DNA of 64,000 bases from Valencia hispanica (taxonomy: Eukaryota > Chordata > Actinopteri > Cyprinodontiformes > Valenciidae): the NCBI GenBank assembly GCA_963556495.2, contig OY747704.1, forward strand, positions 41,093,001 through 41,157,000, in the 5' to 3' direction. Shown here piece by piece: positions 43,679-56,056 of the stretch. Positions within the stretch are counted from its first letter, which is position 1; each line of letters opens with the position of its first letter. The notes beneath the pieces were generated by a model that made no database searches, was not told the origin of the DNA, and saw nothing but the letters and a program-made list of their open reading frames with translations. The position numbers and the translations under genes were made by a program.

Positions 43679-46419
43679 TAGTTTTCACTTTTACATACAT
43701 TATAAATATAGCTTTTATGTGAGATAGTCACCCTGATTGGAAACAGTACATGTTTCACACGAGATTATTGGTGGCACACTACCTCCAATTTCAATTTCTT
43801 GTATAAATAGTCCTCAGCCTTTCTGAAAATAACCATCAAATTCAAATATGATGATGGTTAAATGGTTCACGAAATAGCATTATCTTAATCTATGAATACA
43901 TTTTAGAGATTGAGAGTGTTTTAGATAGTAATTCTGGTACTTGAAAAAAGTTATTTCAGTTATTTCTATTTGCATTTCCAGTCAATAGGTTGTGCAGTGT
44001 ACGTTTTGTTTAGGTGCTATGAGAAATAATGGCTGGCAATTTAGGCTGATGTTTGTGTCTGATTTAAAGGGTCATTTCACAGTTTGTATAGGGAGTTTGA
44101 CCTGTTTTCATGCACCTAAACAATATGAGGCTCTACCTGTAAATTTACCTACCAGTGGTCATAATGTAATGGCAGGCTAGTATGCCTTGTGTAAGTTACA
44201 GTCCAGTAGGCTCTCTACCCACTGCATGGCTCATTGAGAATGTAATCACTCTCATATCTTTTCAAGACGCTTTGGCGCCTCGTTCTCGTTTGTTATGCCT
44301 TTGACTCACAAACATAAACACAACCACCTGCATAGATGCAACGGTTTCCAAGTTTTATTGTGTTGTTCTAACTGACTGCTTTCTCACCACTTAGCCTTAA
44401 CCCTTCTGTGTCCATGAGTGACTGTTGAATTAACCATTCATGTATTCAACAGTCTTCATATTCTATAAATTTGCATAATTAATTGAGCGAGTTTTTTAAT
44501 CTGCCAAAAAAAAAGGGAAAAAAAGCCAGAGGCATGGAGGACCAAGCAACTGGGTGTCTGCAGTTGTCTGTGGGTCCTTGGCAAGGCTTTGTTGTTGGAA
44601 ATCAAGTGAATTAGAAAGTGAGCGCCGGCCCACCACCTCCTCTGATGTTGGGAAAAACAGTTGAGAAGCCTGCATGCTGGAAGAGACAACACTGCAAAAT
44701 CAGATTATACCATCATGGATTTTTTTTTTTCTATTTCAAACACTTAAGCATATCCAACAATAACATGCTGTAATACCTTTGTCACAGATGATGTTTTTTT
44801 TTCCTTCTGGTTTGTCATTACCCAAATGGAAATGAAAGCAAATGCATTTGTAGAGATAATCCGAAAGCAGCTGGGCTTTTTTGCCTGAAAGTTGGATGAA
44901 CGTCTGGCTTAAAAAAGAGGCTAGTCTTGTACGACACAGATCAGATAATGCAAAACACAGTATGCGTTGGTAAAATATGATGTTCTATTTCCTGTCCCGC
45001 TGTTTATTTGCTTTTAAACACGAGTTGTGTGAGGCACAAGGACGGCCGAGCTGTGTGTACGGACTCATTAGGGCCACATCCGCTGCTGTGGCTGCGGTCA
45101 TGCTTGTGGTTAGTTTGTTTGTTTGTTTGGAGCCAATAAGGAAAATTTTGTCCTGCGGATCAGTCTCTTCATTTGCTTCTCCGGCCCTAACACTACTGTT
45201 GCTTGTGTCTGTGTGTAAGTCAGGCCTCTGTGACAAACAGACAAAGGTGGCTAACGATAGAGGCGGCGGAGGTGTGGATTTGGGTGTGTGCACGCTCTCT
45301 GACTGTTTGCGTGGCGTTGTTTGAGTGCATCTGTCCCTCCTCCCCAGGCCCAAGCGATTGGCACAGCATCTCTCATCTATTAATCATAGCGAGCGCTTGC
45401 TCTCTCATTCGGTTGCCATAGTTTCAGGACCTGAGACGGTGTTGGGGTGCCTAGAGAGAGGAAAAGTGAGGGAAAGAGAAGGAAAGGAAAGAAACAAAGA
45501 GGAAAGGAAATGAAGTGGAGAGAAGTAAGTTTAGAAGAGGGCTAAATCGTGTAAAAAGTGTCGGAAAAGGGAGAACAGTTTAAAGCGGAGCTGAGGAGGC
45601 AAAAAAAGGGGGGGATTTGACTGACAGAGCAATGGCAGGGTAACACACCGAGCAGGTCCTCACACTGTGGATGTGAGTGCTTCAAGAACCAAAATGGATT
45701 CCATTTTTATCTCGGCAGTAAATCCTCTATCTCCCCCTGCGAGTGCATCTCTTCAATTTCACTCACTCTCTCCCCCTCTTACACACCCCCACACGCACAC
45801 ACACACGCATACACACACATACACAAACTATTTCCATCTCCGTGCTATCTGCCTCTTAAAGACACCAGAAGAATATTTTCACAGTAAGCATCATCTTGTG
45901 AACAGCACGCTCGTGGCGCTGGTGCATCTTGGTGTGTCACAGTAAATTGAACTGCTGTTATTTTATCTTACTTTACAATGGAAATGCTTTCCACTGAGCT
46001 GAGATGGGAGAGGGGCCTGGGTCTCCAGTTTTATGCACAGTTGGATGCTTTAATGTTAAATCATGCTGAGGTGTGTTTATTATTGTGTTATTTCGTTGTG
46101 GATTATATGAATCAACCACTATGAAAAATTCCTAGGCAGAGATTACCTCTTGCTATCAAGCTTTTTCCCTACTACCTTGGTATTTTCCCTTGTTATCGAG
46201 ATATTTTCATGTCTCTCTACCTTCAGGTTTTGTCTGTACAGATAGGATTATGGGTTGGAACCAGCTCTTGAGACAAAACAATACATGATACTGGAATCAC
46301 AAGAATATGACATGATTTCAGATTTCATATTTTGGTTAAATAAACATTTTCTTTCTTTCTAGAACAAGTTTGCATTAAATATTAGTCAGGGTTTTTCTCT
46401 TGCTGTTAAGTCTCCTAAA
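43679..46419. other. No gene seen; probable intron
   Basis: 44960-45640 is evenly composed, with scattered CpG and open frames on both strands (44977-45353), but no domain or splice pair supports an exon. A CA tract lies at 45782-45832. Confidence 0.4.
45782..45832. repeat. CA microsatellite
   Basis: CA run with CG and TA interruptions. Confidence 0.93.
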
Positions 46420-46612
46420 AACACACCCTTTTCCCCTTTTGCACATTGTAATTTGGTTTATTTTAGTCATTTTAATGTGCTGCTTTTATCAGTTTTTGTT
46501 TTATTTTGTTACAATTTATGTCTTGATTTGGTCTGTTTTAGTACTGCACAAAGCTTTGGTTAAACAAATTGTTTTTAAATGTGCTTTATAAATGAAATGG
46601 AATTAGATTTGG
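46420..46612 (+). mobile_element. Probable LINE 3' UTR fragment
   Basis: T-rich 3' UTR-like sequence ending in aaatgtgctttataaatgaa and a degraded GGAATTAGATTTGG tail, the arrangement seen at L2/CR1 3' ends. No coding part remains. Confidence 0.4.
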
Positions 46613-46635
46613 ATTCTTGTTTGTTTTGAAAAGGC

Positions 46636-47225
46636 ATATAATAATTTTAATGATAAACAAATCAGATCCAGACTCAATGAAAAACTGAAATAGTCCTTTA
46701 GTTTTGCTGAAATAGGAAACTATGATAGATGCTAACATGGTTAGCAGCTAACGGTTAGCCAGAAGCAGCATTCTCACAGTGCTTGCCTGTTGTTTGTCAA
46801 TCTTTTATTATTTCTGTTTTCTACTGTTTTCAAGATCCTGCCAAAAAAACAAATACAAAAATTGGCGTGGTCTCCTCGATGCTTTTCGAAGAAAACTGTT
46901 ACAAATAGAGTAAAGCTGTCAAGAAACCGTATTTCAAAGAATCTTCAGGTTTGACATATTTTAAGCATTTTGGATCTTGAAATAGAGAAAATCAAATGCA
47001 GTCTTGGCCTAGTAAAAAAACAACAACTGTGAAATAGTCCTTAAGTTTCTAATAGGTTGCTAGATAGCAGATGGTAATTTTAGCTTCGTTAGCAGCTAAC
47101 AATTGGCAAGTCTAAATATTCTCACAGTGTTTAAAGACTGCATCTTCTCTGTCGTCACCTAATTTTTCTGCCCAAAATGCTACTGCGCAAACTATTTAAA
47201 AATGGTGAAGGGTTCTTAAATGCTT
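46636..47225 (+). repeat. Diverged tandem duplication, offset about 345 bp
   Basis: The series gaaatagtcctttagttt, then ttagcagctaac, then attctcacagtg at 46687-46780 recurs in order at 47031-47130 (gaaatagtccttaagttt, ttagcagctaac, attctcacagtg). Offsets are 344-348 bp. Flanking text is partly alignable. Substitution and indel levels suggest an old event. Confidence 0.6.
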
Positions 47226-50200
47226 TTTGTACCGTGTGTTAATTCTAACTCGTTAACCGACTCTGTCAATACGATGGGGCAAGGAAAGAACCATTTTGTT
47301 TATTACTTCTAAATAAGAGTCTCAAACACTGATATAATAGGCCGTCAAGCTTAGGACACCCGAAGTCTCATTATAAAAGCTTAAGTGATCATCTGACAAA
47401 GTCACATGTTATGAGAAATATTAGCATAACCATCTTACTTCTTCCTATTGACCTTTTATTTTACTTTTCTATTATTTCTCCTTTCTTTCTAACCTTTTTG
47501 GTGTCCTGTTACTTCTACAGAAATCAGTCTTGTTTTTTCTGTGGGTTACGTTTCTTTCTCACATATGACCTCATAATCTCATTTGGGTCTCTTAATGTCT
47601 AACCATGCACTAATGTGGCAGTTGTATTATCGCCTTATCTCTCCTGATCGTACCCGGCTCCTGAGTGTTTCCACTGGGAGATTTTTGGAGAGCGGGCAAC
47701 TGCCAGAACTGCAATCATGGGATTCTCAACTGCATTCAATCACCTTTCACTTGAAAGCGTTCACGCAAATGGACATGGACACACATAGGCACATTTTAGT
47801 GCACTCAGTTTCATGCAGCGGGGCATTTTCTTTCAAGTCGGTAAGACTGAAGAGGAATAAAGGAGCTTGTCATTTGTATTGTGGTTCATGCAGTGCGTGC
47901 CAGTGGGCAGAAACCTTAGAATATCTGATTGAAGAGAATGCTGTAATTCTCACCTGTTCATGTGTGGACTTTCTGTGGGGGAATTACCATTAGGAGACAG
48001 CGGGACAAAAGAAGAAGCGAGAGGTCGTATTTGCTCTCTGCGCTGATGGCACTGAAGTGCTTTTGTGCCTTTGAAGTGATGGGATTGCAGGTGACATCAC
48101 AGCGCTTGCATTCTTAGGTGCAGCAGGTGAATTAATCCAGGTGGAGGGTGGGGGTGAATGTGTGTGTGTGTGTGTGCAAATCTGAAATGCGCTCGGGTAT
48201 CAGTGGAGAAGGCATGCATGTGCGGATGAGTGTGTGCATCCGTCATCAAAGCAGAGGAAAGCCAGTGTGTAAGTCGATCTGTATGCTCATAGCGGAGCAG
48301 CAGTCGTACTCTCCCAGAGGCAATGAGCCTCGCTGAATGTGGAAGAAGCAGCTTCTTCGCAGAAGCCCAGCTGCTGGTCTCTACTCGGGGGCCAAATGAG
48401 GCTGGACAGATTTAGTTTAACCTGCACATGTCTTGATTTTCTCCACAGCAACACTCCTGGTCAAATTATCTTTCAGAGGAGATACAGTATCACATGATCT
48501 ATTATTGCTTACTACATCATGATGTAAACATTTACGAGGCTAAGTGGACAGGCTCAGCTCAAACAACCGTCAACGGATACCCTAGACACTGGGTAATTAT
48601 TAGAGCAGCCCTCCTCAGCTCATCTGACACACTGATGATGATCATTGTTGTAATTAGTCCTTGGTGAATATTGATTATTTCCAGATGGTTTACAAATCCC
48701 TACACAGGCCTGCAAGTTTGACTCTACATGAACCTTTAAAATTAAAAAGGAAAGACTTTAATCTGGATTGGAGCAATCAGAACCAGAGTCAGTCCTTGTT
48801 TCTTTTATATAAAACAGAATTTTCAAAAATGTAAAACTGTGTATCATTTAGATCTCTGTTCAGTGAGAAACATTCCTGTTTGGATTTTAGATTTTAAACT
48901 GGACAAAATAATAATTATAATAATTCAGTCCAGATTCCTTGGGGGGGGGGGGAGTTAAATAGTCCTCTAATTTAGTGCTGACACAAAATCACTTGATTTC
49001 AGATCATTAGCCTTTAGTGGTGTATGACCACAACACAGATTGGCACTCCATAACAATCAACAATAGCTACAACAAAAGTATATCCATTTGGGACACAACT
49101 GACCAATAACGTTTTTTTAAGTGCTTATGCTGTACCTAGTGGAATGATGCCCTGGATAGTGTATCACTTTGCCATATGAAAATTTGCTACTAATCAAAAC
49201 AACTACCCCACAGCAAGATTTTATTGAAGACACGTCGAGAGGACAGCATTACCTTCCACTTAAATAGGGTTGAAACAAGTGAAACTGCACACAGAGACAT
49301 CTAATGAATGCCAATCGTTTTGGAAAGGTGTTAAGGACTGATGAGATTCACATCTATTTGAAAGAAGATGGCAGCGATCTTGGCCACATTTTTTATTGTA
49401 ACAAGTTTTCAATGAAACTTGCATACAGTGGCATTTCTAAAAAGCAATGTTCCATAAACCAAATTCAGTCATGCAGGGCACAAACACACACATCCACCTG
49501 GCAGGTAAAGTGACATCACAGCAGGCTCACACCAGTTACTGAAAAGTTGTGTTGATTGAAGACCTCAGTTTTGCAAAACAACCTTTACAGTTGTTTTTCC
49601 CCCTCCCTCTCAGAGTTCTTCATGTTTTAAACCAATCGTGCAGAGAGAGTATTAAAATATTTATTGAAAGCAATGTTAGATATTGCTACATAGTAAAAAT
49701 AATAAAAGAAAAATAATTAAAAAGCAATAATTACACTGGGAGGTGGGGTGTGTATGTGTGTGAACATTTTCTTATAAGAGCCCAGTAGAAATAGTTCGGG
49801 AACCAACCAACCCTATCCAATGTATTTATCAGGGCTAAATAAAGAAAAGGACTGGCCAACCTTAAAGAACCATAAAAATGTTCATAAAAGTCCAGTGTTG
49901 GAGAGGGCGAACCTCAAAACCAAAGCCCATTCTGCAAAAAGATGAAAAGCATTTTATTGTGCAACTCAACCTGCAACACCAAGAGCTAAAAAAGGAATTT
50001 AGACTAATTTAGTTCATAATTTGAGCAGTATGGATACTTTTACCCTTCTTTAACTCTTAAGTTGGTCCTAATGCCAAAAAAGCATTAAAGACACTTTTTT
50101 ATATCTTTGTCAAAAGAAGAAAATCTGAAAATCTGAAAATTTCTGTTTTAAAGTATCAACTTTGTCAAAATGTTGTACTAAAAATAATGAATATAATTTA

Positions 50201-50644
50201 GATTAGACATGCAAATAAACAAAGAAAAACCTGTTTGGGTTGCAACTAAGAAATCTTCAGTTCTTTTTTTGTGTGGCGCTCCTAGGTCGTAACACCCTGG
50301 GTGGAGAGCCACATTTAAAACACAACTTTATTGTAATTCACTGAATTTCTTTCTGCAATTAGACAAACAATGAAAATGTGTGCGTCATCTGAATTTGTCT
50401 TAAGCCTTGTTAAGAAATCGTCTCAGTCACAGTGGTTGGCAGACTACAAGAAATTCCCTGGAGGGTCCTCCATTTCACAATCCAATCAGGCAGAACTCCG
50501 AACAATATTACCTCTGTGTGTGTGTGTACATTTATTACATAGCTAATGAACAAATTGCAGCCATGTGGCATGGTCTGGTGGCACGGGTGGTGAAAAAATG
50601 GAGCACACACATCACACACACCCCAGTCCCCAGCCGCTGCCTTC
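47226..50644. other. No gene seen; probable intron
   Basis: 47580-48060 and 48180-48440 are evenly composed, without repeat signatures, and are the best candidates here for conserved non-coding DNA. 49353-49372 is a 20-base exact match to the dispersed repeat at 12732-12751, hinting at an eroded copy. A poly-G run lies near 48945. Confidence 0.35.
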
Positions 50645-50720
50645 CCCCCTTCACCACCATACACACACACCTTCCCACACACACATACACACACACACAC
50701 ACACACCCACACACACACGC
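50645..50720. repeat. CA microsatellite
   Basis: CA-rich, interrupted by CCTTCCC and CCC blocks. Confidence 0.92.
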
Positions 50721-51288
50721 TCAAACCACAAGGCTCCCAGTGTTCTTGGGCTGTCTGTCCATCAGCTCATGCAGAGTGCTGGGCTGGGAGTACTTATCAC
50801 CACTCTGCTGAGTGGAGGCCTCACAAAGGCCCCCTCACACACACACATATAGGTGCAAAGATTTCGGTAAGCACAGGGAGACTGTTGGCTGTCCTCAGAG
50901 CTTCTGCCGCTGATTAAATGTATGGTGTGACAGCAGCCTGAGCTGACACTGGGAGGAAAGCCTGATTCCGTACTCAGCATACGGAAATGTATGAGCTCTA
51001 AATTGGAAAATTCAGTGTCGACTTGGAAGGTTGGGAGACATTTGCCATAGACTCAGTATTGCTGTTCCAGGTTTAAGATGTTGTAAAGGTTGCAGAATAA
51101 ACTGTTCACTGAGAATAAAGCTGTCCTGTCTATGTATTTGAATTTCCCCACTTTTATCAATGTAAGGTTGTCTCCAGAAAGGCCTCAGCTTCGGAGTCAC
51201 GTTATTTTGTTTCTCAGAACTTGACCATCAGTTGCATCTGCAATGTTTATTTGTGTTTAGATGTTAGTCGTGCACTTATTGGACAAGG
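50721..51288. other. No gene seen
   Basis: Unique-looking, with no exon or element ends. Confidence 0.4.
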
Positions 51289-51355
51289 ATGGCATACTGT
51301 GGTATTGATTGCACTAACAAACCGCCCAAGAAGTCTCTGCTCAATTTTTTTGGGG
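51289..51355 (+). CDS. Possible THAP-domain first exon (gene or P-element-like remnant)
   Basis: ATG at 51289 opens MAYCGIDCTNKPPKKSLLNF and two or three more residues, then meets a donor-like GTAAGT at 51356. The pattern C-x3-C followed by N and a Lys-rich stretch at the very N-terminus is how THAP zinc fingers begin; THAP domains occur in host genes and in P-element transposases. The later Cys/His ligands and the AVPTIF-type motif would be in another exon, and I could not find one in the following 200 bases. A short match like this can arise by chance. Confidence 0.28.
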
Positions 51356-51544
51356 GTAAGTAAAATTATATTTCTGCTGTGCATTTAAAATAACGCTCAA
51401 AACGGGTTAAAATGATCACATTTATTCTTTACATATTGATTGTTAAAACTTGTTTTAATTCAAATTCACATAGTTTTAATGAACATTATAGACCAACAAA
51501 GTTAATGATTTTATTTGAAAATTATTTGAATCTGCCTAGAAGGC

Positions 51545-51790
51545 AGAGGGGTAGCAGAGTCGCTCAACCGTGGTTTTCTGGCTGAAAGCGCCCGGTTAAC
51601 TCCGGGTTCGCCACACTCTAAGCTTCACCTCTTCGTCCATTTTTTATATTTTCTGGGCAAGGCGAGATGCTTGATGCAGCCGAGATGGCGGTGGTTGGAA
51701 CCGCCCAGTTGGCTTCAATTCAGCTCTTCAGAAACCTGCGGGTGACGTCACGGAGGCTCCGTCTATCTTATAAATGCAGTCTATGTTAGC
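51545..51790. repeat. Unclassified dispersed repeat
   Basis: It contains gatgcagccgagatggcggt, then gcgggtgacgtcacggaggc, and ends in ataaatgcagtctatg, a block that recurs at the edges of non-autonomous fish elements. A partial inverted pair is seen at the start (tgcctagaaggca). The ctccgggttcgcca string recalls a tRNA B-box, but no cloverleaf forms. Confidence 0.4.
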
Positions 51791-53123
51791 ACCACAGGAA
51801 ATTCCAAGGCAAACTAAGCTAAGAGCCAGGAACAATGAAAAGCAAGGGGCTTCTGTTGTAATGATTTAAGCCAACTAAATGTGAATAAAATCTTATTTTA
51901 GGCCAATCATTTTTTTGTTGATGTTTAAATGGTTTTTTAATAGTAAATAAATAGAAAGGCTGTAAACCCCCCCAAAAATCTACCCTTTGTATGTTCAATA
52001 CTTTTTAGGCTTCCTTTTTGAGTTAATTGAATGCAATTCCACATCTAATGACGACCAGTAACTTTTTCAGGCACAGTGCAAACAGGTCCTATTCATATTC
52101 AGTTATAAGGGGTCCAGTTCATTTCAATATATTCTGATCATACAGTAAGAGTCACATCAAGTTCGGTGCAAATCTTTTCTTATTATAATACATTGCAATC
52201 AACATGAATTGATTACATTTTGTCTATTAGTTAAAAGCTAACTAATTGAGGAAGCCCATGTGATTGCATCAAGACGTTTTAATTTGACTTTGCTCTCTGA
52301 CTGCACAAACTCTGGATATTTGTTCAAACGAAACAAACAAGACTCAACTGTGAGTAAGTTTCTTTTAAGCATTCATCCTAGCTGTAATTACTCACATAGA
52401 AAGGTGGCAGGTATAAGGAAATGTTTGGAAAGCAGCAACTGACAGAGTCGCGCAGTCAGCATGACAGCCATGCAGGTATCCAGGTTAGGGCAACCAAGGA
52501 ATGCACAGACTCAAAGAGCTAACTCGGATATTTAAGAAGACAAGCTGAAAGCCAGACAGCCTGTCAAAGGGGGCAGTGGAAATAGCCTGCAGAGTAAGTA
52601 AAGGAGGCAGGGAGCGAGGCTTTGAGTCACACAGACCAAGAAAGAAACTCAAGACATCTCTCTTTCAAAATGAGTTCCTGTGAAAAGAAATAATTTCAAC
52701 CTCGCCCCATCAGTTCCCCCTTTTAATATGGACAAAAGGTGCTCTGTATGTGTGCAGGTAATCAGGAGAGCAGGTTTGATAGGCAAGAGGACATACAAGC
52801 TGTGAGGCAGGAAGAGTGAAGTTGTGCTCTGCATGATAATGTATTCATTCATCCCCCACTCTGATAATGTTCACAGCATGCTTGGGTTGATTCATTCATC
52901 ACAGTCTACTGGGGGCCTTTTTCCCCCTTATTTGTTAAAAACGCCTTGCAGTTTAAAAAAAAACCCCGCTAAGGTTTGCTGACTGGATTATTCAAATGTA
53001 AACTCTTGTGCATGAAGCTGCGCGAACCCACCTGAGCTGGGGCCTTGTCTTTTCACACACCTGTGTTAACTGGAGTGTGTTGAGACTGAAGATTCTGCAC
53101 TGAAGCCAGGTCTTTGGATTCTT
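51791..53123. other. No gene seen; probable intron
   Basis: No exon or full element recognised. Short frames on both strands lack domains. Confidence 0.4.
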
Positions 53124-54264
53124 AGGTTGCTTCTACACTAAGACCATGTACACATGTAGCTGTTTAAAAAAACCCCGAATATTCTCACAAAAAAAAATCT
53201 CCGTCCACACCTAACCCTGTGTTGTTAAGCACATTCATAGACATGCCAAACATGTAGGGGGCAGTAGTTCCCCCGAATCCTATCCACTCGGATTAACTTT
53301 CTGTGTTCTAACGTCTACATAGAGCAGTAATTGAGCTTGTAAAAACAAGCAAACAAAAAGCGCTTGGACAATCGATGATGCCAACACAGCTCTGACGGCA
53401 TAAATGCTGTTTCTGAGTGTAAACACAGGTCGAACAAATGATGTTGGAGCATTTTTGTCGTGGAAAGTGACGATGTGGACCCGAAAACTCTGTTATTTCT
53501 GTCCACACGCAAACGCTTAAAACAGAGAAAACACAGATCTTCACTTTGGCCGGAGTTTTCAAAAAGATTGGTTTTCTGTGTTGTAAATCTGCATTTTTGT
53601 GTGGATGACAGGCCAAACCGTAGAAAAATATCTTCGTTTTGTGAGATACCCGGCTGCATGTGGACAAGGCATAACACGGCTCAGGTTATACAGGGTATAT
53701 CCCACCTAACCTTATACCTGTCCACACACACACAAAGCATCGTATATGACCCCCTCCTCCCCTCCGCCCGCTGGCGCAACCCCTAACTAGTGGGCATGCG
53801 CGAAAAAAGGCAGACCCACATATGTGATGTCTCAGCCACCGTCTGAGATATGGTGTATCCGAAATTGCTGGAATCGCGTCGTGCCTTCTCTTAACTTATT
53901 CTTGTGTGATTTTTGCAAGCGCCTCTACATGTACAAGAAGGAGCAACAAGGGCATGTCTGGATCATTCGCCTCCATCTTCTTATTATTTACCTCTGAGTG
54001 GTCACTGGTTGTTATTAAGCTGGCTGTGGGACGTGTTTCCTGACGTCACTTCCTTACCGAACTCAGTTCTTAAAACGCCTAACGAATCCACACCAATTTA
54101 CCTCGGAGATAGTCGGAGATTTAAGATATAGACGGCCCACTTACCCGTGTAAAAAAATATCCAGGGAGGGGAACCTTAAACGATGGGCTAGTGTGGCCGA
54201 GACGGGGTATTTACTAAATACTGATTCGTTTAAGCATTTAAACGGCCTAATGTAGACAGGACCT
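53124..54264. mobile_element. 1.1-kb non-autonomous element with short inverted ends
   Basis: The left end AGGTTGCTTCTACACTAAGA and the reverse complement of the right end AGGTCCTGTCTACATTAGGC agree at 14 of 22 positions. The interior has repeated gtccacac and aaacgctt-type text and overlapping frames on both strands (53308-53786) without known domains. This matches the style of fish hAT-like non-autonomous elements. No clear target duplication is visible, so the superfamily is open. Confidence 0.6.
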
Positions 54265-54360
54265 CAGATATTCAGCACAGTTCCTGCATGGAAAAGTCTG
54301 GAATTTGATTTCAATATATTCCAGGTTTGGAAGGAACTGTGAAAAAAGAAAATTAGAAAA

Positions 54361-54517
54361 CCTTCCTTCCTTCCTTCCTTCCTTCCTTCCTTCCTTCCTT
54401 CCTTCCTTCCTTCCTTCCTTCCTTCCTTCCTTCCTTCCTTCCTTCCTTCCTTCCTTCCTTCCTTCCTTCCTTCCTTCCTTCCTTCCTTCCTTCCTTCCTT
54501 CCTTCCTTCCTTCCTTC
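54361..54517. repeat. CCTT microsatellite, about 157 bp
   Basis: Perfect CCTT repeats, about 39 units. The Leu-Pro-Ser-Phe open frame through it is a shadow. Confidence 0.98.
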
Positions 54518-56056
54518 TCTAGAAAGCCGAGTCTACAGAAGTTTTTTTTACTTGAAAAACATGTAGGAATACCTGTTTAGTTATTTGCTTTAATTAGTAA
54601 TAAACAATGTTTTTCACTCTTGGTTATTTAACTGGATTGGCAATTTATGCGTGGCCTGGTGGCCGGCTCCTATGACAACAGTTTAGATGAGTCAAAACTG
54701 GTGGGACATCATCACAGCGAATTAACTCTGTTTTGGCAAATCACTATATTGTGTGCGTTCCTTCTCAGCATCAAATCCTGTTTGCACGAAGGCTTTAACG
54801 TGACGCTCCCAGCAGTCCGACAGGTCGGAAAAACAGAAGCCGACCAATCCATTAGTCAGCCTCCTCAGTTTCTCTCTTCCTCTCCATTCGTCTCTTTTTT
54901 ATCCTTTTGTGTGGCTCTGTTTCGGGCCGGAGCACATTTGAGATAAGAGCGCACGCATTAGATCTAGTAATGCTAGCTACTCCAGTAATACAAGCCTGGT
55001 AACCAGATAGGAGCACCAAGAGACAAGTGAGACAACATCTTAATCATTTACATGGAGTAGCTGGGTCTCACCGATGTGTAATGGTACCTTTTGAAACTTT
55101 ACCAACTAATTGTAATTCATCAAAACTCTTCTGGTTGCTGTTTATGCTTTATATCTACATTAGAAGAGTGTAAACAGTTTTGGATAGTTTAAACTTTGAT
55201 TTAAAGATTAATTAAAGCTGTAAACAGATTTTTCTCTGCTTGCCGCAGCTCATATTTCAAAGAAACGGTTGTCCCCATCGCCTTGGTTGTTCTTTAGAAA
55301 ATAAATTCAGCAATCTGCTCTCCATCTTGGGTTTACACTGCAAAATTACAGTACATTACATCATGGCATATAACAACAAAGACATCAGGCTGGCAGGAAA
55401 GGGAGGTGGGATGATTCTTTGGAGGTGCAGCTCTGACCTAGAAAAGATTGTGAGTTTGTAGAGTTAAGCCGATCCTGTGGTGTAGGCCTATTGTTGTCAT
55501 TCAGCCCGTACCTGTCTTTGATCTTCATCCTCCCCCAGATGCTGCACTGAGAGCTGCTTAGTCCTGAGGTACCGTCATCCCGGGCCCAGCTGAATTCCCT
55601 CCAGCAGACGGCTTGATTTCTGCAGACTCTATCTAGAACAAACTGAGTTTTTTTCACACAGCCAGCTGATAAGATGGGACACGGTGGTGTGCTCACAGTG
55701 GCGCCGTTGCAGCAGTCGTTTGTTTCACACGTTAACAGGTGAAGGGCTTGGTATGCGGTTGTGGTTGCTGTATGTTTGCTCTGTGGTTAACTCTGGATGA
55801 CCCAGACATTTTGGTAAATGAGCAGTCACAGATAAAACAGAAGACTGAGACATGCACTGGGTGTCATTACAACACTGTGAAGAACGAGGATGTGATTACC
55901 TATAAACAGCTCCTTTGTGTACACTAGAGTACACTCAACCTTGGACATAAGTATGCTCAAACATTTGAACTCGATAAATCAAGGTCTAAAGCCAGCAGAC
56001 TGGTGACATCTGAGCAGTGAGGTGGCAAGTTTGAAATGCATTTAGCACCAGAAGAC
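54518..56056. other. No gene seen; probable intron
   Basis: 55380-55440 (ggaaagggaggtgggatgat, tctttggaggtgcagc) vaguely recalls a Tc1 catalytic-core segment, but too little remains. 55500-55740 is evenly composed. Confidence 0.35.

Noticed and set aside
44977..45353. Frames of 115 and 122 codons on opposite strands
   Set aside because: Mutually overlapping, with no domain or splice-site support; most likely G+C-related chance frames.
51550..51615. tRNA-like gene
   Set aside because: A B-box-like gggttcg string is present, but A-box spacing and a cloverleaf are lacking; it is part of a dispersed repeat.
53308..53786. Overlapping frames of 108-120 codons on both strands
   Set aside because: They lie inside a non-autonomous TIR element, have no recognisable domain, and overlap each other.
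54305..54580. Leu-Pro-Ser-Phe repeat frame
   Set aside because: Shadow of the CCTT microsatellite.
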